Below are positions 17,682 to 27,200 of a stretch of DNA of 64,000 nt, in pieces (position 1 is the stretch's first letter; each line of letters begins with the position of its first letter). Under the pieces are notes generated by a model that did not search any database, was not told where the DNA came from, and saw only the letters and a list, made by a program, of their open reading frames with translations. The stretch is from contig NZ_NIXN01000005.1 of the NCBI RefSeq assembly GCF_002807055.1, forward strand, positions 1-64,000, read 5' to 3'. Source of the DNA: Confluentibacter citreus (GTDB taxonomy: Bacteria > Bacteroidota > Bacteroidia > Flavobacteriales > Flavobacteriaceae). A program made the position numbers and the translations under genes.

Positions 17682-18914
17682 ATGAAGAATAACATATGCG
17701 TATTAATGCTGTTGGTAACTGTATTTGAATTAAGTGCACAAACTACCATAATCCCCAATGACAACGATTCTAGAGTAATAACCACGGGAATGCCTTTTGT
17801 GCTAATTGCAGCAGATGCGCGTGCAGCCGCTATGGGTGATATGGGAGTTGCCACTTCGGTAGATGGTTTTTCGCAACAATGGAATTCATCAAAATATGCT
17901 TTTTCTGAAACCAAATCAGGAATAGCGGTCAGTTATACACCCTATTTAAGTAAATTGGTGAATGATATTTTTTTAGGAAATGTTACTTATTTTAATCGTA
18001 TAGATGATCGAAGTGCATTTGCCGCTAGCTTTAGGTATTTTTCTTTGGGAGATATTGAATTTAGGGATAATGAAATTTCGCAAGCATTGATACAAAGACC
18101 TAATGAATTGACCATAGATGCCTCATATGCTCTAAGATTAACTGACCAATTCGCCATGTCTGTTGCTATGCGTTTTCTGCGTTCAGATTTGAGATTGCCT
18201 GGTGTTGATGGTGATGTAACTTCAGCAAATACATTTGGAGTAGATATTTCAGGATATTATCAAAGTGAAGAAGAAGCTTATACGGATTTTAACGGACGAT
18301 GGAGAGCAGGGTTTGCCATTCAAAATTTAGGACCTAAATTTACATATGATGAGGGTGGTACAGAAAATTTTCAACCAACAAATTTGCGGTTAGGAGCGGG
18401 TTTTGATTTTATTTTTGATGAGTATAATAAATTGGCGGTTACTGCTGAAGTTGCCAAACTTTTGGTGCCAACCCCTCCAATATATGGAGATGAGTATAAT
18501 TATGTTGATGGAAATAATAATGGTAGATATGATGAAGGAGAAGAAACGACTTTAGTGCAAGAAGGGGTGATTTATAAAGGACAAGATCCTAATGTAGGCT
18601 TTTTATCTGGTATTTTTCAATCCTTTGGAGATGCACCAGGAGGTTTTAGCGAAGAGTTAAAAGAGTTTACTTGGGCATTGGGTGCAGAATACACATATCA
18701 AGATTCCTTTGCTTTCAGGACTGGTTATTTTAATGAGAGTGAAGAAAAAGGCGCTAGAAAATTTTTAGCATTGGGTGCTGGTTTTAAGTACAATGTGGTT
18801 AATATAGATTTATCATATTTATTCTCTACATCTAAAGTGCAAAGTCCTTTAGAAAGTACGCTGCGTTTTTCGTTAACATTTAATATAGGGGCAGGAGAGT
18901 ACAGGGAATATTAA
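17682..18914 (+). CDS. porV: Type IX secretion outer-membrane protein PorV
   Basis: PorV (LptO) is an outer-membrane beta-barrel of the FadL superfamily that shuttles T9SS cargo from the translocon to the PorU sortase complex. The 410 residues have a signal peptide (about 1-20, ending LSAQ) and the N-terminal motif ADARAAAMGDMGVAT found in PorV/PorP-type barrels. Alternating beta strands follow to a terminal aromatic-rich strand. It lies directly downstream of porU, the usual pairing. A terminator follows at 18942. Confidence 0.94.
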   Translation: MKNNICVLMLLVTVFELSAQTTIIPNDNDSRVITTGMPFVLIAADARAAAMGDMGVATSVDGFSQQWNSSKYAFSETKSGIAVSYTPYLSKLVNDIFLGNVTYFNRIDDRSAFAASFRYFSLGDIEFRDNEISQALIQRPNELTIDASYALRLTDQFAMSVAMRFLRSDLRLPGVDGDVTSANTFGVDISGYYQSEEEAYTDFNGRWRAGFAIQNLGPKFTYDEGGTENFQPTNLRLGAGFDFIFDEYNKLAVTAEVAKLLVPTPPIYGDEYNYVDGNNNGRYDEGEETTLVQEGVIYKGQDPNVGFLSGIFQSFGDAPGGFSEELKEFTWALGAEYTYQDSFAFRTGYFNESEEKGARKFLALGAGFKYNVVNIDLSYLFSTSKVQSPLESTLRFSLTFNIGAGEYREY

Positions 18915-18941
18915 TAAAAAATAAACAATTAAATAATATCT

Positions 18942-18973
18942 AAAAAACTATTACAAAACGTAATAGTTTTTTT
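18942..18973 (+). terminator. Terminator after porV
   Basis: A 13-bp stem AAAAAACTATTAC/GTAATAGTTTTTT with loop AAAAC and a 7-T tail. Confidence 0.88.
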
Positions 18974-19014
18974 GTTTAAAATAGTATCGTAACTTTAGTG
19001 AAATTGGTTAACGC

Positions 19015-19497
19015 ATGAAAGAACTCAAAATAGAATCCATATTTCAAGTCTACAATGACTTAAATGAACTTCCCAATGATATCTCTATATTAATGAATAG
19101 GGCTATTGAAGCACGAAGCAAAGCCTATGCACCATATTCTAAATTTAAAGTTGGGGCAGCCATCTTATTAGAAAATGGGGAAATAGTTGCGGGCAATAAT
19201 CAAGAAAACGTGTCTTATCCTTCTGGATTATGTGCCGAACGTACCGCCATTTATTATGCTGGCTCCCAATATCCGGATTCCAAAATTTTAAAAATGGCTA
19301 TTACGGCAGCTTCAAGTAATCAAATAACTAAAAATCCCATTCCGCCTTGCGGAGCATGTAGACAAGCCATAGCGGAATATGAAATTAAGCAAGACTCCCC
19401 CATAGAGATTTTTTTTATGGGAGAAATTGGTAGTATAATGAAATCTAATTCCCTAAGTAACTTGTTGCCATTACTTTTTGACAAATCTGCATTGTAA
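19015..19497 (+). CDS. cdd: Cytidine deaminase
   Basis: This 160-residue pyrimidine salvage enzyme deaminates cytidine/deoxycytidine to uridine in the cytoplasm. The zinc site is clear: CAERTAIYY (Cys ligand and catalytic Glu) and PPCGACRQAI (two Cys ligands). The N-terminal SKFKVGAAI block binds substrate. Length fits a homotetrameric Cdd with about 25 extra N-terminal residues. It lies between porV and pdhA, and stands alone with terminator before it and pdhA promoter after it. Confidence 0.94.
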   Translation: MKELKIESIFQVYNDLNELPNDISILMNRAIEARSKAYAPYSKFKVGAAILLENGEIVAGNNQENVSYPSGLCAERTAIYYAGSQYPDSKILKMAITAASSNQITKNPIPPCGACRQAIAEYEIKQDSPIEIFFMGEIGSIMKSNSLSNLLPLLFDKSAL

Positions 19498-19592
19498 TTA
19501 TCATATAAATCATTTCAAAAACAGCAAATAATTAGAATTTCTTAAAAAGACATCAAATTCAATATTTTTTCTACTTTAATGATTTTACGTTT

Positions 19593-19621
19593 TTGCAATC
19601 CCTAGTAATGTATTACTTTTG
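19593..19621 (+). promoter_or_regulatory. Promoter of the pdhA-pdhC operon
   Basis: TTG (19593-19595), 18-nt spacer, TACTTTTG (19614-19621); pdhA ATG at 19659. Confidence 0.78.
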
Positions 19622-19658
19622 TATTTCGCTTAAGTAAAATATAATATTATATTATTCG

Positions 19659-20657
19659 ATGCAAGAAATTACAAAAGAAGTTTACCTCAAATGGTACGAA
19701 GACATGTCATTTTGGAGGAAGTTTGAAGACAAACTAGCTGCAGTATATATACAACAAAAAGTGAGAGGATTTCTTCACCTTTATAATGGTCAGGAAGCAG
19801 TATTAGCAGGTGCTTTGCATGCTATGGACTTAACAAAAGACAAAATGATTACCGCCTATAGAAATCACGTTCAGCCCATTGGTATGGGTGTAGATCCAAG
19901 ACGTGTTATGGCAGAACTTTTTGGAAAAGGTACAGGAACGTCACAAGGTCTTGGGGGTTCCATGCACATTTTTTCTAAAGAATTCCGTTTTTATGGCGGA
20001 CATGGTATTGTTGGTGGCCAAATTCCATTAGGTGCAGGCCTTGCATTTGGAGATAAATATCATGGTAGCGATGCCGTTACATTATGTTGTTTTGGTGATG
20101 GAGCTGCTCGTCAAGGCTCTTTGCACGAATCATTCAATTTAGCCATGCTTTGGAACCTGCCCGTAGTATTTGTGTGTGAAAATAACGGATATGCCATGGG
20201 AACGTCTGTAGAGCGTACCGCTAACCATTCAGAAATATGGAAACTAGGGTTGGGTTACGAAATGCCTTGTGGACCCGTTGATGGGATGAATCCTATAAAA
20301 GTTGCTGAAGCATTTGATGAAGCCATTCAACGTGCACGTCGTGGTGAAGGACCAACGTTTTTAGAGTTGAAAACATATCGTTATAGAGGTCACTCTATGA
20401 GTGATGCCCAACATTATAGAACAAAAGCTGAAGTTGAAGAATATAAGAAAATAGATCCAATAACCCAGATTAAAGATATTATTCTTGAAAAGAAATACGC
20501 TTCCGAAGACGATTTAAAAATCATAGACAAGCGTGTCAAGGATTTGGTTGAAGAATGCGAGAAATTTGCAGATGAGTCACCATATCCAGATAAAAACGTC
20601 ATGTATGACGCTGTTTACGAACAAGAAGATTATCCATTTATTCAACATAAAATATAA
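19659..20657 (+). CDS. pdhA: Pyruvate dehydrogenase E1 component, alpha subunit
   Basis: The 332-residue protein is the thiamine-diphosphate-dependent E1-alpha of pyruvate dehydrogenase. The ThDP motif spans GDGAARQGSLHESFNLAMLW to CENNGYAMGT (about residues 147-180), and a YRYRGHSMSD block (near 245) carries the conserved phosphorylation-loop His/Ser of E1-alpha. The E2 gene follows 3 bp downstream, so the two form an operon. E1-beta is not adjacent and must lie elsewhere, as in many Bacteroidota. Confidence 0.94.
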   Translation: MQEITKEVYLKWYEDMSFWRKFEDKLAAVYIQQKVRGFLHLYNGQEAVLAGALHAMDLTKDKMITAYRNHVQPIGMGVDPRRVMAELFGKGTGTSQGLGGSMHIFSKEFRFYGGHGIVGGQIPLGAGLAFGDKYHGSDAVTLCCFGDGAARQGSLHESFNLAMLWNLPVVFVCENNGYAMGTSVERTANHSEIWKLGLGYEMPCGPVDGMNPIKVAEAFDEAIQRARRGEGPTFLELKTYRYRGHSMSDAQHYRTKAEVEEYKKIDPITQIKDIILEKKYASEDDLKIIDKRVKDLVEECEKFADESPYPDKNVMYDAVYEQEDYPFIQHKI

Positions 20658-20660
20658 GCT

Positions 20661-22328
20661 ATGGCAGAAATAATAAATATGCCGCGATTGAGCGATACCA
20701 TGGAAGAAGGAACTGTTGCCACTTGGTTAAAAAAGGTTGGTGACAAAATAAGTGAAGGCGATATTTTAGCTGAAATTGAAACTGATAAAGCCACCATGGA
20801 GTTTGAGTCTTTTCACGAAGGCACCTTGCTTCATATTGGCGTTAAAGAAGGTGAAACTACTAAGGTTGATGAACTGTTGGCTATTATTGGTGAAGAAGGT
20901 GAAGATATTTCCAGTTTATTAAATGGTGGTAGTAGCAAATCTTCTACCGAGGTTAAAAAAGAAGGAAAAGAATCTACTGAAACAAAAACCGAAGTAAAAG
21001 AAAAATCAGAAGATAAACCTAAAGAAGAATCAAAGGGTGGGTCTGATGAAAAATCTAATACAAATGCTAAATTACCAGATGGTGTCGTTGTAGTAACCAT
21101 GCCTCGATTGAGTGATACCATGGAAGAAGGAACAGTAGCCACTTGGTTAAAAAAAGTTGGAGATACTGTAACAGAAGGTGAAATTTTAGCGGAAATCGAA
21201 ACAGATAAGGCGACCATGGAGTTTGAGTCATTTCAAGCAGGTACCTTATTATATATTGGTTTAAAAGAAGGTGAATCTGCAAAAGTAGATTCATTGTTGG
21301 CTATTATAGGTCCTGCTGGAACAGATGTATCTGGAGTGGCATCTAATTTTACAGCTGGTGCAACTACTGCTAAAAAAGAAGAAGCTCCAAAAGAGGAAGC
21401 TCCTAAGGCTGAAACTAAAGTGGAGGCTCCTAAAGCAGAAGCAAAACCATCAAAACCTGTTGCAACAACCTCTACTAATGGAAGGTTATTTGTATCTCCA
21501 TTAGCTAAAAAGATAGCTCAGGAAAAAGGTATTAATTTACAACAAGTACAAGGGTCAGGAGAAAACGGACGTATTGTAAAAAGCGATATAGAAAATTATA
21601 CACCTTCAGCTGCGGCGGCAGTTGGTAAATTTGTGCCGGTTGGGCAAGAGGATTTTGAGGACGTTACAAATTCCCAAATGCGTAAAGCCATAGCAAAAGC
21701 ATTAACCAATTCTAAGTTTACTGCACCTCATTATTATTTGAGTGTTGAATTCGATATGGATAATGCCATTTCATTTCGTGCACAGTTTAATTCCATTCCA
21801 GATAAAAAAATATCATATAACGACATGGTTATCAAGGCCTGTGCTTTGGCATTAAAACAGCATCCACAAGTCAATTCTCAATGGTTTCCAGATAAAATGC
21901 GCTTAAATAATCATGTGCATATTGGTGTTGCTGTAGCAGTGCCAGATGGTTTGGTGGTTCCAGTTGTGAAATTTGCAAACGAGCAAACCTTGCCACAAAT
22001 AGGAGCTGTTGTTAAAGACCTTGCAGGAAAAGCTAGAAATAAAAAATTGACGCCTCAAGAAATGGAAGGTAGTACGTTTACGGTTTCTAACTTAGGGATG
22101 TTTGGTATAGACACCTTTACGTCTATAATTAATCAACCAAATTCAGCTATTCTTTCTGTTGGAAACATTGTAGAAAAGCCAGTTGTGAAGAATGGACAAA
22201 TAGTTGTTGGCAACACGATGAAATTATCATTGGCGTGCGATCACAGAACGGTTGATGGAGCAACAGGGGCACAATTCCTTCAAACATTAAAAGGATATAT
22301 TGAAAATCCTGTTACTATGTTGGTGTAA
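20661..22328 (+). CDS. pdhC: Pyruvate dehydrogenase E2, dihydrolipoyl acetyltransferase with two lipoyl domains
   Basis: E2 forms the core of the complex and transfers acetyl groups to CoA. The 555 residues hold two lipoyl domains (about 1-80 and 140-220) with lipoyl Lys43 and Lys183 in identical ETDKATMEFES contexts. Ala/Pro/Lys/Glu-rich linkers, a peripheral subunit-binding domain (about 277-312, FVSPLAKKIA...GRIVKSDI) and the catalytic acyltransferase domain follow; the active site is DHRTVDG, His528 and Asp532. The two lipoyl domains are also very similar at DNA level (around 20680-20880 and 21098-21300), suggesting recent internal duplication or gene conversion. Confidence 0.95.
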   Translation: MAEIINMPRLSDTMEEGTVATWLKKVGDKISEGDILAEIETDKATMEFESFHEGTLLHIGVKEGETTKVDELLAIIGEEGEDISSLLNGGSSKSSTEVKKEGKESTETKTEVKEKSEDKPKEESKGGSDEKSNTNAKLPDGVVVVTMPRLSDTMEEGTVATWLKKVGDTVTEGEILAEIETDKATMEFESFQAGTLLYIGLKEGESAKVDSLLAIIGPAGTDVSGVASNFTAGATTAKKEEAPKEEAPKAETKVEAPKAEAKPSKPVATTSTNGRLFVSPLAKKIAQEKGINLQQVQGSGENGRIVKSDIENYTPSAAAAVGKFVPVGQEDFEDVTNSQMRKAIAKALTNSKFTAPHYYLSVEFDMDNAISFRAQFNSIPDKKISYNDMVIKACALALKQHPQVNSQWFPDKMRLNNHVHIGVAVAVPDGLVVPVVKFANEQTLPQIGAVVKDLAGKARNKKLTPQEMEGSTFTVSNLGMFGIDTFTSIINQPNSAILSVGNIVEKPVVKNGQIVVGNTMKLSLACDHRTVDGATGAQFLQTLKGYIENPVTMLV

Positions 22329-22372
22329 GAATGTCACTTACAGTGCAGTCTTAAGGTCTCATTATAAAATTC

Positions 22373-22419
22373 AAACCTGTTTCTCCAGATAATTTTCTGG
22401 ATTGAAGCAGGTTTTTTTA
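22373..22419 (+). terminator. Terminator after pdhC
   Basis: A compound hairpin: outer stem AAACCTGTTTC/GAAGCAGGTTT (with G-U) and inner stem TCCAG/CTGGA, followed by a T run. Confidence 0.85.
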
Positions 22420-22442
22420 TCTTTAAGCATGAAATTAGTATT

Positions 22443-22563
22443 ATGAAATCATCACAAGCGAGAAGTTTTCTTGCAATTGAAAATCATCGAACACCGATAT
22501 TTTTTTGAGATACACACCGAAGACGATAAACGATTCCATATGATCTTTGAGAAAAAACAATAA
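22443..22563 (+). pseudogene. Possible remnant of a small protein gene
   Basis: One frame reads FLQLKIIEHRYFFEIHTEDD followed by KRFHMIFEKKQ and TAA (22561-22563). It looks like a real protein C-terminus (charged/aromatic pattern, in-frame for 31 codons) but has no ATG. An ATG at 22443 opens a different frame (MKSSQARSF) that would need a frameshift to join it. It ends 6 bp before the M28 peptidase gene. I do not recognise the family. It may be a decayed short gene, or a short gene using a non-ATG start such as TTG at 22470. Confidence 0.35.
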
Positions 22564-22569
22564 CCACAT

Positions 22570-23514
22570 ATGAAAAAAATATTTATAATCATCCCTTTTG
22601 TTATTTTAATAGGTTTTATAAGTTTTAGAGTATTTAAAAAAGACTATGTATCACCCGAAGCCTTAGAAATGATGATATCTTATCTGGCATCTGATGAATT
22701 GGAAGGACGTGAATTAGGTTCTGTAGGTATTGAAAAGGCCGCGATCTACATTGAGGCTGTCTTTGAAAAAAATAATATCAAACCTTATTTTGAAACTTAC
22801 AGAAACAATTTTAAATGGAGTGCTATAGATGCTTACAACATTGTTGGCTATATAGAAGGCAACGACCCCAAACTTAAAAACGAAGTGGTTATTATTGGAG
22901 CGCATTACGACCATATTGGTGTAGCAGATAAAGTTGGTGATGATGGCCTTGCCAATGGTGCAAACGATAACGCATCGGGTGTTAGTGGAGTTTTACTTAT
23001 AGCACAACATTTTGCAAAGACAAAAAGTAATAAACGCAGCATCTTGGTCGCATTATTTTCTGCTGAAGAAAAAGGTATGCTAGGGTCTGCCTATTTAGCA
23101 AAAACACTTAAAGAAGATAATATAGACCTTTACACCATGTTGAATTTTGAAATGATTGGTGTGCCTTTTCCAGACCGGGATTATATGGCATTTGTAACTG
23201 GTTATGGATTATCAAACATGTCTGAAAAAATGAATGAGTATAGTGATTTCAATCTTACAGGGTTATCTGAGATTTCTGAAGAAAGAAATTTATTCAAGCG
23301 TTCAGATAATCTCCCTTTTTATGAAACCTTTAAAGTGCCTTGTCATACCATTTCATGTAGCGATTTGTCTAATTACGATTATTATCATCATGTAGATGAT
23401 GAAGCGGATAAATTAGATTACGACCATATGACTAACTTAATAAAGAAAACCATTCCTGCCATTGAGGCCATTTGTAACACACCAACTAAAGAAATTAAAC
23501 TATATAATGAGTAA
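22570..23514 (+). CDS. M28-family zinc aminopeptidase-like protein
   Basis: The 314-residue protein has an N-terminal signal/anchor helix (about 4-23) and an M28 peptidase domain. Two-zinc ligands are visible: HYDHIG (His), ANDNASG (Asp), EEKGMLGS (catalytic Glu plus Glu ligand), NFEMIG and the late HHVDDEADK (His). It probably removes N-terminal residues from peptides in the periplasm or at the cell surface. The stop overlaps the start of the following SDR gene (8 bp), so the pair is co-translated. Exact substrate is unknown. Confidence 0.87.
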   Translation: MKKIFIIIPFVILIGFISFRVFKKDYVSPEALEMMISYLASDELEGRELGSVGIEKAAIYIEAVFEKNNIKPYFETYRNNFKWSAIDAYNIVGYIEGNDPKLKNEVVIIGAHYDHIGVADKVGDDGLANGANDNASGVSGVLLIAQHFAKTKSNKRSILVALFSAEEKGMLGSAYLAKTLKEDNIDLYTMLNFEMIGVPFPDRDYMAFVTGYGLSNMSEKMNEYSDFNLTGLSEISEERNLFKRSDNLPFYETFKVPCHTISCSDLSNYDYYHHVDDEADKLDYDHMTNLIKKTIPAIEAICNTPTKEIKLYNE

Positions 23515-24187
23515 TATAATTATAACAGGCACAAGTAGAGGCATTGGTTTTGAATTGGCTAAACTATTTGCCAAAGCAGGGCATCAGGTTTTGGCAATTT
23601 CACGGAACAAAAAACCTATAGAACTACTAAAACTAAATAATGTCGCATCTCTTTCTTGCGATTTATGTGATGCAAACGCTTATAAAAGTGTGACAGATTT
23701 TATAAATACCAATTGGCAACAAGTAGATGTGTTGATTAATAATGCCGGTATGCTAATTAACAAACCGTTTTCTCAACTTTCTATGGAAGATTTTGAAACC
23801 GTTTATAAAACCAATGTTTTTGGTGTGGCAGAGTTAACCAAAACCGTGTTGCCATTTATGAAGCAAGGAAGTCATGTTGTTACCATCAGTTCTATGGGTG
23901 GTGTACAAGGGAGCATGAAATTTCCGGGTTTAGCTGCTTATAGTTCCAGTAAAGCAGCAGTTATTAACTTGACCGAATTATTGGCTGAAGAATACAAGGG
24001 CTCAGGAATCTCATTCAATGTATTGGCATTAGGAGCAGTACAAACTGAAATGTTGGAAGAAGCGTTTCCTGGGTATAAAGCCAACATGTCGGCTATAGGT
24101 ATGGCACAGTATATTTTTGATTTTGCTTTAACAGGACAAAAATATTATAATGGGAAATTGTTACAGGTTTCTAATTCTACGCCTTAA
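23507..24187 (+). CDS. Short-chain dehydrogenase/reductase
   Basis: The 226-residue classical SDR has the NAD(P)-binding motif TGTSRGIGFELA (about 7-18), the NNAG motif (INNAGM), catalytic Ser in TISSMGG and the YSSSKAA active-site motif. A longer frame opens at 23462 inside the upstream gene, but the ATG at 23507 places the nucleotide-binding strand at the expected position and overlaps the M28 stop by 8 bp. Substrate unknown. Confidence 0.87.
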   Translation: MSNIIITGTSRGIGFELAKLFAKAGHQVLAISRNKKPIELLKLNNVASLSCDLCDANAYKSVTDFINTNWQQVDVLINNAGMLINKPFSQLSMEDFETVYKTNVFGVAELTKTVLPFMKQGSHVVTISSMGGVQGSMKFPGLAAYSSSKAAVINLTELLAEEYKGSGISFNVLALGAVQTEMLEEAFPGYKANMSAIGMAQYIFDFALTGQKYYNGKLLQVSNSTP

Positions 24188-24224
24188 AATTGTTAGACGT
24201 TATTTTTTACGATAAAACAGAAAA

Positions 24225-24257
24225 TTGAAATCAATTCATTCCTGTTTTCTATATTTG
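24225..24257 (+). promoter_or_regulatory. Promoter of the T9SS cargo gene, very close to its ATG
   Basis: TTG (24225-24227), 22-nt spacer, TATATTTG (24250-24257). The ATG at 24263 is only 5 nt after the -7 box, which would give a leaderless or nearly leaderless transcript. Confidence 0.6.
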
Positions 24258-24262
24258 CTCGT

Positions 24263-27200
24263 ATGAAGAATATTCTTTCTCTAGTATTTTTTGTTTTTTT
24301 TGTTTTTTTCGGGTATTCACAATGCTTTGATTGTGGACACAGTATTGGAGGTCATATTGAAGATTATGTAGTAGATATTGATAAAGCCTCAGATGGAATA
24401 GTTTTAACAATCAATCCCAATCAAGGTTGGGGAAGATCTATATATAAATATGATTTTAATTGTGATCTTTTATGGTCTAATCTTTTTATACCTGATAATG
24501 GTCCAACTGATTTTATGATATTTAAAGACACTACTGTTGATGACAATGACAATATTTATTCTTTAATATGTAATAGTCGTGGGGGCGTAACAGTAGGTGG
24601 ATTTTCAATAGAAATGGGCAGTAGCTTAATTAAATTGAATCCAAATGGAGTTATTGAATGGGTAAAAAAAATTAGTGATGAATGTTATTCAAAACGAAAA
24701 GTCCATTCTTGGATGGGTAATATTTATGTAACTGGTCAATTAGATGAAGGAATTAATAATAATTTAGGTTTAATAGTGCCAAACGGGTCAAGAAGTCAAT
24801 ATTTTACAGCTAAATTTGACACATTTGGAAATTTAATAAAATCGCAACTTTATGGTACTAATAGCTATGACTACTTTTTCGACTCGCAAATAGACAAAGA
24901 TGGAAATATTTATATTATTGGACAAACACAATCTTCTGATATTAGTTATTACTATACTACTGGCAATCCTTATTTAACTAAGATTGATTCCAACCTAAAT
25001 CTCGTTTGGTCAAAAGATATTTCTAGCTATTTAAGCTTTAAATTTTCTCCATTAACATTATATTATAATAACTCTAATGATAAATTGTATTTATGGAGTA
25101 AATACTATAAAAGTACATCAGACTTTAGCGGATGCAACGTAGGGAGTGTAATTATGGAAATTTCAAAAGACACAGGCGTATTGGAAAACAATATTATTGT
25201 TGATAATTGCGGATTTCTGCAACCTGTAGGAAATGGTACTGGAGATGTTGAACAAAGAAGTTTTATGACGCACGAAGGTAATAATTTATATGTTTTATCA
25301 AGTTTTAGGGGAGAATTAGAAGTAGGGAATCAAATAATAAATAGCAGCCAAACTATTTATAACGAATACAATTCAGATTTGGTACTATATAAAATAGATT
25401 TGAGTGACTTTTCGGCCGAACTAATTCTCAGATCTCAAGGGAATAATACTTATCCTGGTTATCGTGATCTTGCAGGGTCTATAGTTGCATTAGAGAACAG
25501 CGTATATTTAACATCTTCATTTACGAGTAATCCAATAACAATTAATGGTAATAGTATAGTAAATAATAGTGGAAATAATAATAGGGATATTCTATTTTAC
25601 AAACATATTCTTGACCAAACTAATTCAACTAATTTAATATCTTTCAAAAACACTTGCTATACCGAAACAACAGAATTCTTAATTAATGGAAATTTCGATT
25701 CAGTCTTATGGAACTTTGACGATCCACCTTCTGGCTTGAATAATACATCTGATTTGATTGAAGCAAATCATACATTTTCAAATAGTGGTGTTTATGACGT
25801 TACTTTGACAGTTACATGTGGGACTGAAACAGAGATTATTACTATTGAAGTTGTTATCAATGAGAGTCCCATTATAAACCAAATAGCTAATTTATATGGT
25901 TGTGAAAGTACTTATGGAAGCCAGATTTCTAGCTCTTTTGATACAAGTTCAGTAGAAACTGATTTGATAGGAAATCGATCAAATTTATCTATCCAATATT
26001 TTACTGAAAATGGAATCGAATTGCCAAGTCCGCTACCAAACCCAATGTCAAATTCAGTCTTAGGGCAAGAAACAATTACAGCTCGTATTGCCTATATTGA
26101 CAATCCTAAATGCTACACCGAAATATCTTTTGATTTAATTGTAAAATCTATTCCAGAATCTTTTCAAATTAATGACCTTTACACTTGCGATGACGATTCA
26201 GATGGTTTTGCTTTTTTCAATCTAGAAGATATTCAATCAAACATTGTAAGCAATAATACCAATATGGCTGTTGAATTTTATTTTGAAAATGGGCAGTTAA
26301 TAACAAACCCATTTGATGCCATTGAAAATCAATTAGCAAATGAGGAAATCATTACAGTTAGAGCTACTAACACTGATACAGATTGTTATAATGAAACCAC
26401 GTTTAAGTTAATAGTAAACCCATTGCCCACGGCGAATACTTTAAACAAACTAATAGGTTGCGATGATAATAACGATGGTATTTCAGAATATTTTGATACT
26501 TCAAATATTGAATCTCAAGTTTTAGGCAATCAAACAGGTTTGCAAGTCTCTTATTTTGATGTCAACGGAAATCCATTGCCAAGTCCACTGCCAAACCCTT
26601 ATACCAATACCATTGCTAATGAGGAATTAATTACAGTTCGAGTTACAAATCAAATAACTACTTGTTATTCCGAAACAGTAGTAATTCTAAAAACAGCGTC
26701 TCAACCACAAATAAACCAACCTCAAACACTTTATGCCTGTGATTTAGGAAATGGTTTTGCAAATTTTAATACAACACATATTGAAAACGAAATCATAGGA
26801 AATCAAAATGGATTAAAAATCACATATTTTGATGCAGGAAACAATCAATTGCCAAGTCCTTTGCCTTCGACGTTTCAAAATACCCAACCTTGGTCGCAAA
26901 TCATTTATGCTAGGGTAGAAAATGAGCTTAATAGTTTATGCTTTTCTGAGACCAGTTTTAATTTGATTGTAAACCAATTGCCATTGGTTTCTATTGATGA
27001 TTCTTATTTTTTATGTAATTTAGAACCATCATTAAGTGTAAATGTTGAAAGTAATTTTGATACTTATAATTGGAAATATCAAGATGGTACAATTATTTCA
27101 AGTTCCTACCAAGCTGATTTGATTAATGCTGGAAATTACACCCTTACGGTTGGGCAAAACAATAATGACATTTATTGTGAAAATAGTTTTGACTTTAAGT

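Noticed and set aside
20831-21217. 128-codon minus-strand ORF inside pdhC
   Set aside because: Mirror of the repetitive lipoyl/linker coding; low-complexity Ser/Pro content.
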